64,000 bases of DNA, from the NCBI GenBank assembly GCA_956465555.1, contig OY101120.1, positions 1,544,001-1,608,000 on the forward strand. Reading direction: 5' to 3'. The notes below the pieces were generated by a model. That model made no database searches and had not been told where the DNA came from. It saw nothing but the letters and a program-made list of their open reading frames with translations. Position numbers and translations under genes: made by a program. The DNA is from Nitzschia sp. pyKryTriq1 (lineage: Eukaryota > Bacillariophyta > Bacillariophyceae > Bacillariales > Bacillariaceae). Positions 29,225 through 39,064 of the stretch are shown here, piece by piece (positions within the stretch are counted from its first letter, which is position 1; each line of letters begins with the position of its first letter).

Positions 29225-29896
29225 AGCTCCTCTTATTGATTTACTTCACACGTAGTGTCAGTAGCTTCACAACAACGAGCGCAACGCAACACAGCACAGG
29301 CGCGCGCGAGAGTTTAGCACATCATTTCATACAATGTGTACCAAGAAAGATTATTATAGCCCTTCGTGACTGGTCAGGTCATTAACATTAATTATAGATT
29401 GTATTCCCAGGATTGAGGGCATATTTTAGTCGTGAAATTCCTGCATAATTAATTCACAATACAATAAGTACTTATCAACTTTTCGATTTTCCAGGACAAA
29501 AATGGCCTTCTACTAGTAGACTACCGGTACACTTTGCGCAATAAATGCGAAACCAAGCCTGGCATGCGCGCAGACAGCATGAGTATTCTTTTTCTTACGA
29601 GTACAAGTACTGTACTTGTAAGGTACCAGCAGGTACCGTACGCAGTCTTTGCTGTCTGCGCTTCATTCTGCTTTCCCCTTCATTCGCAAGCAGTGAGGGG
29701 CTATTTCTTCAAGTCGCACTATGCAAGCATCATACCGGTACCTGGGTAGAAGACCAGCGATACCTCTCTCTTCCGAGCCACTGTCTCTGTTGTCTCTATT
29801 GCATGCACTGTAGCTTCTCCAAGAGGCAGCAAACCAAACAACAAGTTCTTGACAGACCAGAGTTAACTTTGTCAACTAAGAATCAAGGAGACTGAT
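29225..29896. other. Intergenic and leader of the Ser-rich gene
   Basis: No gene recognised. AT-rich to about 29500, then GTAC words at 29524-29640 and 29733, followed by the putative leader of the gene at 29897. Confidence 0.4.
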
Positions 29897-32455
29897 ATGA
29901 CCACCCAGCAGAGTAACCGTAGTCCTTCTGGTAGTCACCCCGCGGGTTCTCCGATGAAGAAGCAAACCAAGAACAAGACGTATCCCCGCATCATCCCACC
30001 TCCACCCACGAGCATCGGGTCCCCTCGATCGTCCAAGGCGAGGACGCGACGAAACTCACTGAAAGATTCTCCGTCGGTTCAATCGTCCATGACTTCTCAG
30101 ACTATGCTCACTATGATGACAGACAGCACGTACTCAATATCAAATTCGTCACCTGGAAGCATCCACGAAGATCGCCCCAAGGTGGTCCTTCAGATGCAGT
30201 ACATGGAGTCGTCCCAACCCCAAAGCCTAGTCATCCCGGAAGCTGAAAGTGCCTCGGACAGTACCGGTACTCGTAGCGGTGGCAAAGACGAGGGGCGATC
30301 ACAGGGTGGGACGAGTACGCCTAGTAGTGCTGAAGGGGTAAGTGTGCGGAGGGCAGGCTCCCAAGACGACACTCGTAGTCAAAATCAAAATCCGCCAAAA
30401 AGCTCCTCTGGGAAAAGGTGGCCTTCGTTCCATAGCGGCAGTGCTGCTGGATCTTCGATGGGGTCTTCGCGGTCCTCAGCACTGGGAGATTCCACTTGTG
30501 ATGGGAGAGATAGCGCTGTATCTTACCCTCAGAGACGACTAACTCTCGAGGAGGAAGAGGAAGAAGCACAAAAGAAGCTACTTATGGACCCTGGAGTTCA
30601 ATACAGTGACGACGAAGCTAGCGAACATCCACACGAGCACTCCAATCGATCTTACGAGGATGATGGTGATGATGATGATGATAAGCTCACTCCGCTGTTG
30701 GATCCAGTCACTTTGAGACTCCAAAAGATGGACGAAAGACCAGAGTCCCAGAAACAGAAAGCGCAATCGCAGCAGTCGGTTGGCACTGCATCGTTCTCAG
30801 CGAGCTACGGAAGTGTTAGTTTAGGGGGTGATACTTCATTGAGCAGCATGGATACCTTTAATAACTCACCAGTTCAGAAAATGAAACGAGCTAAAACTAT
30901 CACAAAGCCGCAGCCTCACAAACCCGATCTGAAGGCCCAACCTGAAAAGAAGATTCTCAAACCAAACCCCGATCCAAACCCTATTGGATGGAGTCGACGT
31001 CGGTATCAGCCAGAAGATGATTCTCGACAAGACTCTCGGAGTGATGATAGCAGCAGCGAGGAATCCTCGGACTCCTCTTCCTCGGATGCGTCTTCCTCAC
31101 AAGTAGAGTCCGACGACTCCTCGTCTTCAAGCTCTTCGGATGATTCTTCTAATGGAGAAATGTGGGAAGAAGCGCTGAAGACAGCATCGGAAAAAGAAGA
31201 CAAACAAACCAATTTTCGGAAGAAACGTACCAGTGGATTATCTGTTGACTCGGGGGATGTCAGCATTGCCACATACAGTGATGGCGGGGAAAGCCATTCG
31301 CTGCCCAGCGCCATTGCCAAGAAAGACGAATCGAAACGAATCAGCCACAGCTCTTCCCTCTCGAAACCATCCAGCGGCACCCTCAACTCTTCCGTTGTGG
31401 ATAGTTCCTCGTGGAATCTTGGACATTCAGATGCCATGTTTTCAGTCACAACGGAAGAAGATGGTGAGAATGAACGAAAAACAAATCAGAAAGTGGACGT
31501 GGAGATTAAAACGACTCGGTCTTACTCGTCTTGGACTTCCAGTGGAAGCTGGTCGGCACCCAAGGATGCTTCGGATCACTGGGCTAGTCAGAGCATTCGA
31601 AGTTGGAAGCAAAAGCACGGGAATTTGAATGAGTGGACGAGTGGTGACGATTCTTCCATATCCGATGAGGAGGAAGTCAGCAAGCTTCCTTCACCGCTGG
31701 CTCGAAAGAAGTCCCAACCTGACAAGCCACGCTCGGCCTTCGATAAGAACGCCCCGTGGTATTGTGGAGACGACGATGAAGATCATCTGGTGGATCTGGA
31801 CTCAATGAATTCGGACACTTCTAGCGTTTTGAGTAATCTGAAGAATAAAAGCCCTGTGAAGCCGAGTGCCAAAAAGATGGAAATCGGTACTCGTACCTCG
31901 GACACAAGTATTTCATTCAACGATTTGGTCAAACCAGAAAGCATGTCTTTGGCTGATCTCGTCATACGTTCAGGTAGGAACCACGAGAAAGCGGCCGCTG
32001 GTCCACCGGAAGAGAGTATGTCGCTCGGAGCCATAATCAATGACGAAGAAGGCTCCCCGAAAAAGAAGGCCGCAGACCCACCGGAAGAGAGCATGTCTCT
32101 TGGAGCCATAATGAATGCTGAGAAAGGCGTCCCCAAAACGAAGGCCCCTTATCCACTTGAAGAAGGCGACCCGAAAGAGAACAAGCCAACGGGTGTATCG
32201 GTTAACAATGGAAAGGGCGGGTCTATTCCCACAAAACCGGAGAGGAACATCGTGGCACAGGACGGTGAAGCATGCGAAGACATTGAGGTTGGTAGGAGCA
32301 GCCGCGCTGAACTCGTAAAACAGGCTTCGAAGGGACTGCTCGACGTTGCCAACAAATTCTTCGAGTCGAAATGTGTTCGCCGAGCACTGTACGTCGCTCT
32401 GGCAATCTTTCTGCTGTTTGACATCACACTTGTCATTGTCCTTGTTACGAGATAA
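29897..32455 (+). CDS. Ser/Asp-rich, tail-anchored protein of unknown function
   Basis: A single exon of 852 residues, mostly disordered: basic Pro/Ser-rich start, a Glu-rich stretch (LEEEEEEAQKK), then long Ser/Asp blocks around 375-430 (SSDDSSSEESSDSSSSDASS). Near 675-760 a short motif recurs: PESMSLADLV, PEESMSLGAIINDEEGSPKK and PEESMSLGAIMNAEKGVPK. The last ~25 residues are hydrophobic (ALYVALAIFLLFDITLVIVL) and end with TR, so it is probably a tail-anchored protein with the whole acidic body in the cytosol. No enzyme motif was found. The composition suggests a heavily phosphorylated adaptor, which is inference. Confidence 0.65.
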   Translation: MTTQQSNRSPSGSHPAGSPMKKQTKNKTYPRIIPPPPTSIGSPRSSKARTRRNSLKDSPSVQSSMTSQTMLTMMTDSTYSISNSSPGSIHEDRPKVVLQMQYMESSQPQSLVIPEAESASDSTGTRSGGKDEGRSQGGTSTPSSAEGVSVRRAGSQDDTRSQNQNPPKSSSGKRWPSFHSGSAAGSSMGSSRSSALGDSTCDGRDSAVSYPQRRLTLEEEEEEAQKKLLMDPGVQYSDDEASEHPHEHSNRSYEDDGDDDDDKLTPLLDPVTLRLQKMDERPESQKQKAQSQQSVGTASFSASYGSVSLGGDTSLSSMDTFNNSPVQKMKRAKTITKPQPHKPDLKAQPEKKILKPNPDPNPIGWSRRRYQPEDDSRQDSRSDDSSSEESSDSSSSDASSSQVESDDSSSSSSSDDSSNGEMWEEALKTASEKEDKQTNFRKKRTSGLSVDSGDVSIATYSDGGESHSLPSAIAKKDESKRISHSSSLSKPSSGTLNSSVVDSSSWNLGHSDAMFSVTTEEDGENERKTNQKVDVEIKTTRSYSSWTSSGSWSAPKDASDHWASQSIRSWKQKHGNLNEWTSGDDSSISDEEEVSKLPSPLARKKSQPDKPRSAFDKNAPWYCGDDDEDHLVDLDSMNSDTSSVLSNLKNKSPVKPSAKKMEIGTRTSDTSISFNDLVKPESMSLADLVIRSGRNHEKAAAGPPEESMSLGAIINDEEGSPKKKAADPPEESMSLGAIMNAEKGVPKTKAPYPLEEGDPKENKPTGVSVNNGKGGSIPTKPERNIVAQDGEACEDIEVGRSSRAELVKQASKGLLDVANKFFESKCVRRALYVALAIFLLFDITLVIVLVTR

Positions 32456-32669
32456 AGAAATACAAGACCAATACTGAGGATGACATTCAATTATATTCCT
32501 ATTATCGTAGTATACTCGTAGTGTAGGAAGCCTTTCCAAGCCAAAACCATCTTTTCCCATTTTTGGATGCCAGCAGAATTGGGCTGCAAGGGAGGATGGT
32601 AACTGTTGCAAATACATCCAGATGATGCACTTTAATGCCATCAAAAGGATCGCAGTGCGTCTTCTTAGT

Positions 32670-34187
32670 TTATTGATAATGAGTCCAGTTTCGTTTCGCA
32701 CGCGCTCTAATGTGTTGGTACATCTGTCCATAACTTGAAAAACGTCCAACCGGTGGTTCGCTCGCACCCATTGAGAAGGAGAAGTCGAAAGAAAAATTTG
32801 TAGATTTTTCAGCACTCTCAAGCGAAAGAAACCAATCGGGAATGATATCGCCGATACCCCCTTGTGACGCACTGGCATTTCTGCGAGACTCAGTAAGGAA
32901 GTCATGTTTGCTTCTTTCCCACGGCTTGGATCTCCCTTTAGCACGGAAAATTAACGATTGCATTGAGAAATATTGTCACCAATTCTTTGCCACATCGCTG
33001 CATAATATGACTGCTTACCTGTGAAGTGCCAAAAATCCCTGTACGGCGAGGGCACTCTGCCCCGGGTGTGCACGCAACTATAGTTAGTCAGAATACCCCT
33101 TTTACCCTTGATCAATTTTGTTTCCATATATGCGGACCCGTCGCGGCTACCCCAGTTCTCTATGTCGAGATTAATGATCAGTGAGACTGATTGCTTTATA
33201 TACTTGGTCCAATAATAGAGGAGACCCTTTTTTGTGAGAAGAAAGAAGGGGAAAGAGGTGTCAGATGACAAGAACGCATACCTGTATTTTATGAAAGCCA
33301 AGCTTTGTTGCAACGTGACGTACTTGGTCAGCAAAAGCTGCGTGCCAAGTCCAGTTGGTACCGATAGTTCTATCATAGGTTCTCCAAAAATCTGGGGCTA
33401 CGATCTTGTGTCCCCAACCTTCCACTTCATCCCAGTGGGGATATGGCAGTTGAAGGGCCTTTTGCTCTTTCACCCGAATCACGTCATGGATCAGACGAAA
33501 GTCGTCCTGATCTGGTTTCAGCATGAAGAAACCAGCGTTTGCGGCTTCCTTTCGCCAGGATAGCACCACGTTCTCTTTCAACAGGGCTTCGCCCGTTTCT
33601 GGCTCGGACAATTCGAAAAGATAGTCCAAGTTACAGAGAGGCGTAATATCTCCATCGAGGAAGAGTACCCGACTATATTCTTTGAGGTCCAATATTCTGA
33701 ATTTCTCTTGTACTAGACTATAGAAAACCTCATGGACCGGCGCTGCCACCTTCGGGATATAGTGGAGGCGGATACCCATTGTATCCAGCAGCTGTTTCTC
33801 GTTATCTGGAAGCGTGGTTTCATTCGTGTGAACAGACATTCGCACCATGAGGACCACCTCTGCCTTGGAGTCGAACTCTTTGAATCGCTGGGCGGCCACC
33901 ACTACATTGTACAAGAAACCGCGATATTCGGGTTGACTCTCGGCGCATCCACCAACCAGGAAGGCATAGGCCCATCTCCTTACTGGACGAGAATTCTTAG
34001 GCACATCGCTACTGACTGAAAGGAAAGGATCGGGCTGGAACGCCTTCGCGATGTCATTATCTGACGGCACGGTTGTCACGATGTCGAGATAATATGATTG
34101 CAGCAGTCGCGTTTGATAGTAGAGAGCAATCAGAACCAATGCTCCGAAAACTGCTATTGTTCTTCTCACCGAATGCAGAAAAACCAT
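32670..34187 (-). CDS. GT8-family glycosyltransferase, type II membrane protein
   Basis: Three exons on the minus strand, 33282..34187, 33019..33226 and 32670..32935 (introns in phases 0 and 1), 459 residues. A short cytoplasmic tail and a TM helix (about 10-24) precede the catalytic region. RWAYAFLVGG starts the nucleotide-sugar fold, the DxD metal motif is DGD at 178-180 (SRVLFLDGDITPLCNLDYLF), and NAGFFMLKP follows. HFTGRSKPW (about 369-377) is split by intron 2 and matches the HxxGxxKPW signature of glycogenin-like GT8 enzymes. Likely Golgi lumen. Donor and acceptor sugars are unknown. Its 3' end faces the Ser-rich gene (214 bp). Confidence 0.85.
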
Positions 34188-34192
34188 ATTAC

Positions 34193-34445
34193 TGTACCGG
34201 TACTATCGGTGTCTCTGTTGATTGCAATAGAAATAATTTCCCATACCATGTTTTCCTCGTCGAACTTCTCTGATGAGATATGGAAAAGAAGTGTACTGAC
34301 TCGTACTTGCGTACCGTTGCGAAGTCTACCGGTACAGTATTAGTATTTGTTGTGAAATAAAGTGAGGAGATTTTGTAGCAGGTACCGGTACAGTACCAGG
34401 TACGAGTACCATGTTCCAGGTACATACGGTACCGGTACAGTACTC
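34193..34445. repeat. GTAC palindrome cluster upstream of GT8 gene
   Basis: TACTGTACCGGTAC directly before the GT8 start codon, then GTACTGACTCGTAC, TACCGGTACAG, and at 34381-34445 an almost continuous run of GGTACC, CCGGTAC and CAGTAC words. It sits in the divergent gap between the GT8 gene and the secretory-protein gene. Confidence 0.7.
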
Positions 34446-34715
34446 ATACGTAATAAATCACAAGAAGAAGAATCAATCATCATCACAACCGCCAACGCGC
34501 TGGCTTGCCACTGATATGCCCTTTTTTGGGACGGCCGGCGTCTTCAAAACTTGGTTCGAACTAGTCAGTGACACATATATTCAAATATTTCAAATTGACA
34601 GTTCCGAGCCGGACTGTCCTCGCAACGGTCACTTTCCTCTAATTACGACTATTTTTGGACAACGATTTGGCGAAGCGTTCCTGCCTCCGATGTACCAAAT
34701 AATACCGCACTGTCT

Positions 34716-34905
34716 CCACCGGTACCGGTATGAACCGTTACACAACGAAGCACGAGGTTACCATATGTAGGTCATTGCTGGTACAGTACCAGGTACTGTA
34801 CCTGGTACCTGGTACCTGGTACGGTTCTTGTAAGCGTGGAGGCAGGGCGAGCGAGCCCTCAGCAAGGTACCAGCTACTGGTACCAGGTATGTACTGTACC
34901 GGTAA
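34716..34905. repeat. GTAC palindrome cluster upstream of secretory-protein gene
   Basis: Contains GGTACTGTACCTGGTACC, overlapping CTGGTACC copies and ACCGGTACCGGTA. It ends about 140 bp before the ATG at 35048. The stretch 34446-34715 holds no recognised gene. Confidence 0.7.
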
Positions 34906-35047
34906 TACCGCAGGGGAGATGATGATTCAAACCAGAAGAACGATCCTCGCCTCAGTTTCAATCCAACAACAACTCACCGACCACCCGCCGTCACAAAAAA
35001 TTGTTCTTGGCACAAAAGATCATTTCCTCGTCTCTGATCCATTCACC

Positions 35048-36498
35048 ATGAAGTTCTCCGCTGTTATCTTTTCCTTGGCTTTGACCTCCGCCTCTGGTGC
35101 CCTTCGTGCCGACTCTGAGGTTGGCCAGAGCTTGCTCTCCAAAGCCCGTCAACTCGACCAGAACAACAACTACTACTAGTGAGTCGTCGTCGTCGTCGTC
35201 TTGGTGATTGGTGGTACCTGGTACTCGTAGTCGGGTAGCAGGCAGCTGATCTCCTCGCAATATTTACATTTCTATCACTCACCACTCACTCTCAACTTTT
35301 CCATTTCTTCGACTCGTTTTAGCTCCTGGATCCAGGACTACTCGATCAAGTTCACTGGATGTGCTGCCGTCCCTCAGTTCGAACGCGAGGAAGGTGTCCG
35401 CTCCAATCTTTTGGCCAAATTCAAGATGTGTCCCTCGGACAAATGCGGACGGTGAGTTCACTTGTGCCACGACCGATAGATGACGACTGCTAGCTTAGCT
35501 GTGGCATCAAATATCATGTCATACTCGCATCATAAATTCCCCCTTCTAACATAGTGCTGTTTTTGCAGCTGCCCCAACGCCGGAGAGTACGTCGTTGACA
35601 TGCGTGATTTTGTCGAGGCCTACCAACAAGCCAAGGAAGCTGCCAACGAAGCCACCTGTGAAGCCGCCGAGTACAAGTGCGAAACTAGCTGCCAGAATGG
35701 AGAGTACGCGTACAACGGCAACAACAATAACAACGGTGGTGATGGCAACGACTACTGCAGCTACCAGTGCTTGGTCGACCAAGGACTTGGATACTGCGCC
35801 CAAGAAGACGACGACGCCAATCAAAACAACGTTGACATGGACCAGTTTGGAGAATGCCGAGCCATGAACGAGGATGACAACAACAACAACAATGGGTACA
35901 ACAACGGAAACACTCAAATCTACTACACTGGTGCTTTCTGCACTTCCAAAGGAATTTACGCCGGTGTCTTTACCGACTCGGCCTGCACCAAGAAGGCCCC
36001 CTCTGGTACTTACGAAAAGTACAACTACGGATACTCTCTTCCCAGTGAACCCCTTGTTGAGACTGGTACGTCAAAAGAGTGAAAGCACCTCTGGTGAGCT
36101 CGATACCTTCTAACTAACCCGACTGCTTGTTCTGCGATACAGACTGCATCTCCTGCTTGGATTCCGCAAACAACAACAATAATAACAACAACGGAAACAA
36201 CAATGTTGCCATTTCGGAGACTTGCGAAAAGTTGTACGAACAATCTGCCAAATGCGAGAAGAATGTCAAGACCCAATACCAAGACAACTCTTCTTGTGAA
36301 CTTATCCACAAGACCATCCCCAGGTTGAACGCTTCCTTGAATGGGTTGACCGCAGGACCCACTGCCAAGATCTTTGCATGGATCTTTGGAATTACTGTTC
36401 TTTTCATGGGATGGTACATCTACCGTTTGCACAAGATTCTTGGTAGCAAGGCCGGCGAGTCTGGAACCTCGTTCAACTTGATGGGCACTTCGGCCTAA
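35048..36498 (+). CDS. Cys-rich, Asn-rich secretory-pathway membrane protein
   Basis: Four exons: 35048..35178, 35323..35451, 35569..36065 and 36143..36498 (introns in phases 2, 2 and 1), 370 residues. A clear signal peptide (MKFSAVIFSLALTSASGA) is followed by a lumenal region with about 20 Cys in spaced pairs (FTGCAAV, CPSDKCGRCPNAG, ATCEAAEYKCETSC, YCSYQC, DCISCLDS). A C-terminal TM helix (about 325-347, AKIFAWIFGITVLFMGWYIY) ends in a short basic tail, so topology is type I. Asn runs encoded by AAC repeats interrupt the Cys modules. The plan recalls a family frequent in diatoms but without assigned function; an envelope, vesicle or cell-wall role is possible only as inference. Confidence 0.72.
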
Positions 36499-39064
36499 AT
36501 ACATACTCCCACCTACGAGTATGAAACAATTATGGGAATGTCAAGGATATCTGCCAATATTTGTGTTTTGGCATTCCCAATATGATAAAACACATCAATG
36601 CAAAAAATATATTGAAAGCAATACAACTAGTAACAGAAAATCTGATTGCTTTTCCGTACTCTTATTAACAGGTCTCTACTAGTAGTCTACAGTACTTTCA
36701 GTGAAGATAATCATGCTACTGAGTAGACTTGAGCTCTATTACTACTGCAGTAGAGACTACAAGTACAGTACTGTACCTGGTACTGTCTTCTCTCTCTGCC
36801 TTAGAGTTATAGTACAGGTGGTGCATGACGGTCTAGTACTTTGAGTTTCTTCTTTTGATTTTGGTCAAGATGGTTCAAAGTCTCAAGTACTTCTTGAGTG
36901 CGGGCTTGGACGTATTGGGAGCAAGTCATTATGCTGCTTGCTTGATAGGCCTCTTCAGCTCGGTCAACACGAAGTAGGGTAGAATAAATGTGCAAATAAT
37001 GTAGTCTTGATGCAGCGCAGGTGTCACGACTACTAGACTACTATATCGTCGTAAAGCAGCGAAAAAGTGCACTGTCTAATTTAGTTACTACCTTGACGGT
37101 CAAGAGGGCAATGAATCTCTTTTCCGCCGGAACGATAGCAGCCAGGCTAGTAGACAGTCCTCTGATTGACTCAGTGGACTCTTTTCACCCGTACGGGATC
37201 ATCAGCAGCGCTAGTCTGCACATCTACAAAGACAATGATGGAAGAACCGGGCTCTGTGCTTGCATTCTTCGTCGATTTCGCTTGCGCGATTCAACATTTC
37301 GAGTAGAGCAGGCTGCTGCCAACTAGCACGTAGAATGAATGAATAGCAAGCTTCTCTTCCATGCATAGTTGGCAGCGCAGAGTACCAAACGATTTCATAC
37401 AACTGATTTTGTCTAGTAGAGAGTACTGGCACCGGTAGTACTACCGGTACTACGAACCGGTAGGAACGCTTCGCAGTGTCAGGTTGAAGTCGAGCGGAGA
37501 CGGACAGACGGATGACGTCGGATCTCGGATCGCGTGCGGAGGCGGACAGACGAATGACGTCAGATCGTGACGTCGACAGGGCACTCCAGTATGTACAGCA
37601 CAGTCCAGTACTCAGTACTTCTTTGCGTATTCGAGAGGACGACGAACGCAGAAGCGTCCATTGTTTTACTATGCCCTTTCCGTTACTTCAATTACTGTAC
37701 AGTGCTTCTATTAAAAAATAAGCTCGTAGTCAATAAGTGGTCTACTAAGTCTAGAGTAGAGTAGAGAGTGGTCGGTAGTGGTGAGGAGTCGGTCTCATGC
37801 ATGGATGGAAGAGACCTTCTACCGCAATACTAACTGTACTTGTACCGGTACAGTGTACCAGTACTGTACTCTCGTACAGTATACCAGTAGCGGCAGGCGG
37901 AGTGTAGTGTACCGGCACCAGGCGAGTGGGCTGTGCAGGTACCAGGTACAGTACTGTACCTGGTAGACAGTACAGTTAGTACACATACTTTACTGTACAG
38001 TACATACTGACCGACGAACGAAAGAGCCCCGCTCCCCGTTCAAATGCGTACTGTACTCGTAACAAGTTGAAGTACCTACTAGACTTCTCGTTAGTATCAA
38101 GACAGAACAAACATACCCAACCACTGTAAGACAACGCTCACGCACCCTTCTCACCGACAGAAGCACAGACTCAAAATACACCATATGATAAGTACAGTGC
38201 CGGTAGCACGCACGCGCGCACTGTTGAGAGATAGAGATAGTAGTACTGTAGTCTACATTACGAGTACCTGTACATACGTTTATGATTTACAGTACAAGTA
38301 CTGTACTGGTACTGCACAGTACAGTACAGTACGGGTTCGGTACAGTACGTACCGGTATCTACGTACCGGTACATAGAGACATCTAAAGACGGGGGGGGGT
38401 CATTTTGTGCCTCGCTCAAAGCGCCAGAACAAAAGAAGCACTTCCCGCATGCATGCACTCGCTCCTCCGCCAAATAAAGGCGCAGATCTTCCCCGCGAGA
38501 GCGACAGGCGACAGCACGTCTCTAATCCTTCACCGAATGCATGGAGGAAGCAGGACACGATAACCTTCAAATTGTTCGTGCGCAACAACGTTCGTTTGCT
38601 TTGACAAGCTAAGCAAGGCACATCGATCAATAGCTTGCTGCGGACTACCGGTACTGTCTGTACGAGTGCTCCGGGCTGGAAAGGTCCCAAAGCTGCGATT
38701 CTCTCTACACCCTGGTACTTCCTTCGTTCCGTGTGTTCATCCCATTTGAAGATCGAGGAGGCACTTTTCGATACTGCAACCGTCACCCTAAAGTTATCCC
38801 TGTCCTACTACCAGTACACTGACACCATATCCAAAGGGAAGAATAATCATCCTTTGATTTTTAAGCCCTCCAGTGCAGTGCAGTGAAGCAAGTCAAATTG
38901 ACAGAGGTTTCGAGACAGTGAACAGCCCGCGGATTCCTTTACACGAAAACCCACCCACCGTTGCAACGGAGGACGCCTTTGCTTCCCTTCTTCGTACGAA
39001 GTATAGTAGTAGTAGTGCTTGAGTTTGAGTGCTCCCAACGATCTGCAGTCCAGCGCCCCGTTCC
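36499..39064. other. 2.6-kb repeat-rich gap
   Basis: No confident gene. It contains GTAC clusters near 36755-36800, 37420-37460, 37838-38000 and 38192-38372, the direct repeat GGACAGACGAATGACGTC-like (37500-37520 and 37544-37565) and a poly-G run at 38391-38399. A minus-strand frame 36807-37013 has protein-like composition but could not be joined to a convincing partner exon. Confidence 0.45.
37838..38372. repeat. GTAC palindrome clusters
   Basis: Two dense runs (37838-38000 and 38192-38372) of GTACCGGTAC, CAGTACTGTAC and related words. They lie far from the ATG at 39065, so they are either distal elements or mark an unrecognised gene. Confidence 0.6.

Noticed and set aside
31970-32944. 324-codon minus-strand frame overlapping the Ser-rich gene
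   Set aside because: Antisense shadow; the true minus-strand coding in this area is the third GT8 exon in another frame, ending at 32670.
36807-37300. Possible spliced minus-strand gene (helical frame 36807-37013 plus fragments to 37280)
   Set aside because: Upstream fragments fall in two frames separated by a stop, and no donor/acceptor pair gives a continuous reading.
38400-38786. 128-codon minus-strand frame upstream of the ankyrin gene
   Set aside because: No domain, low-quality composition, and flanked by repeat clusters.
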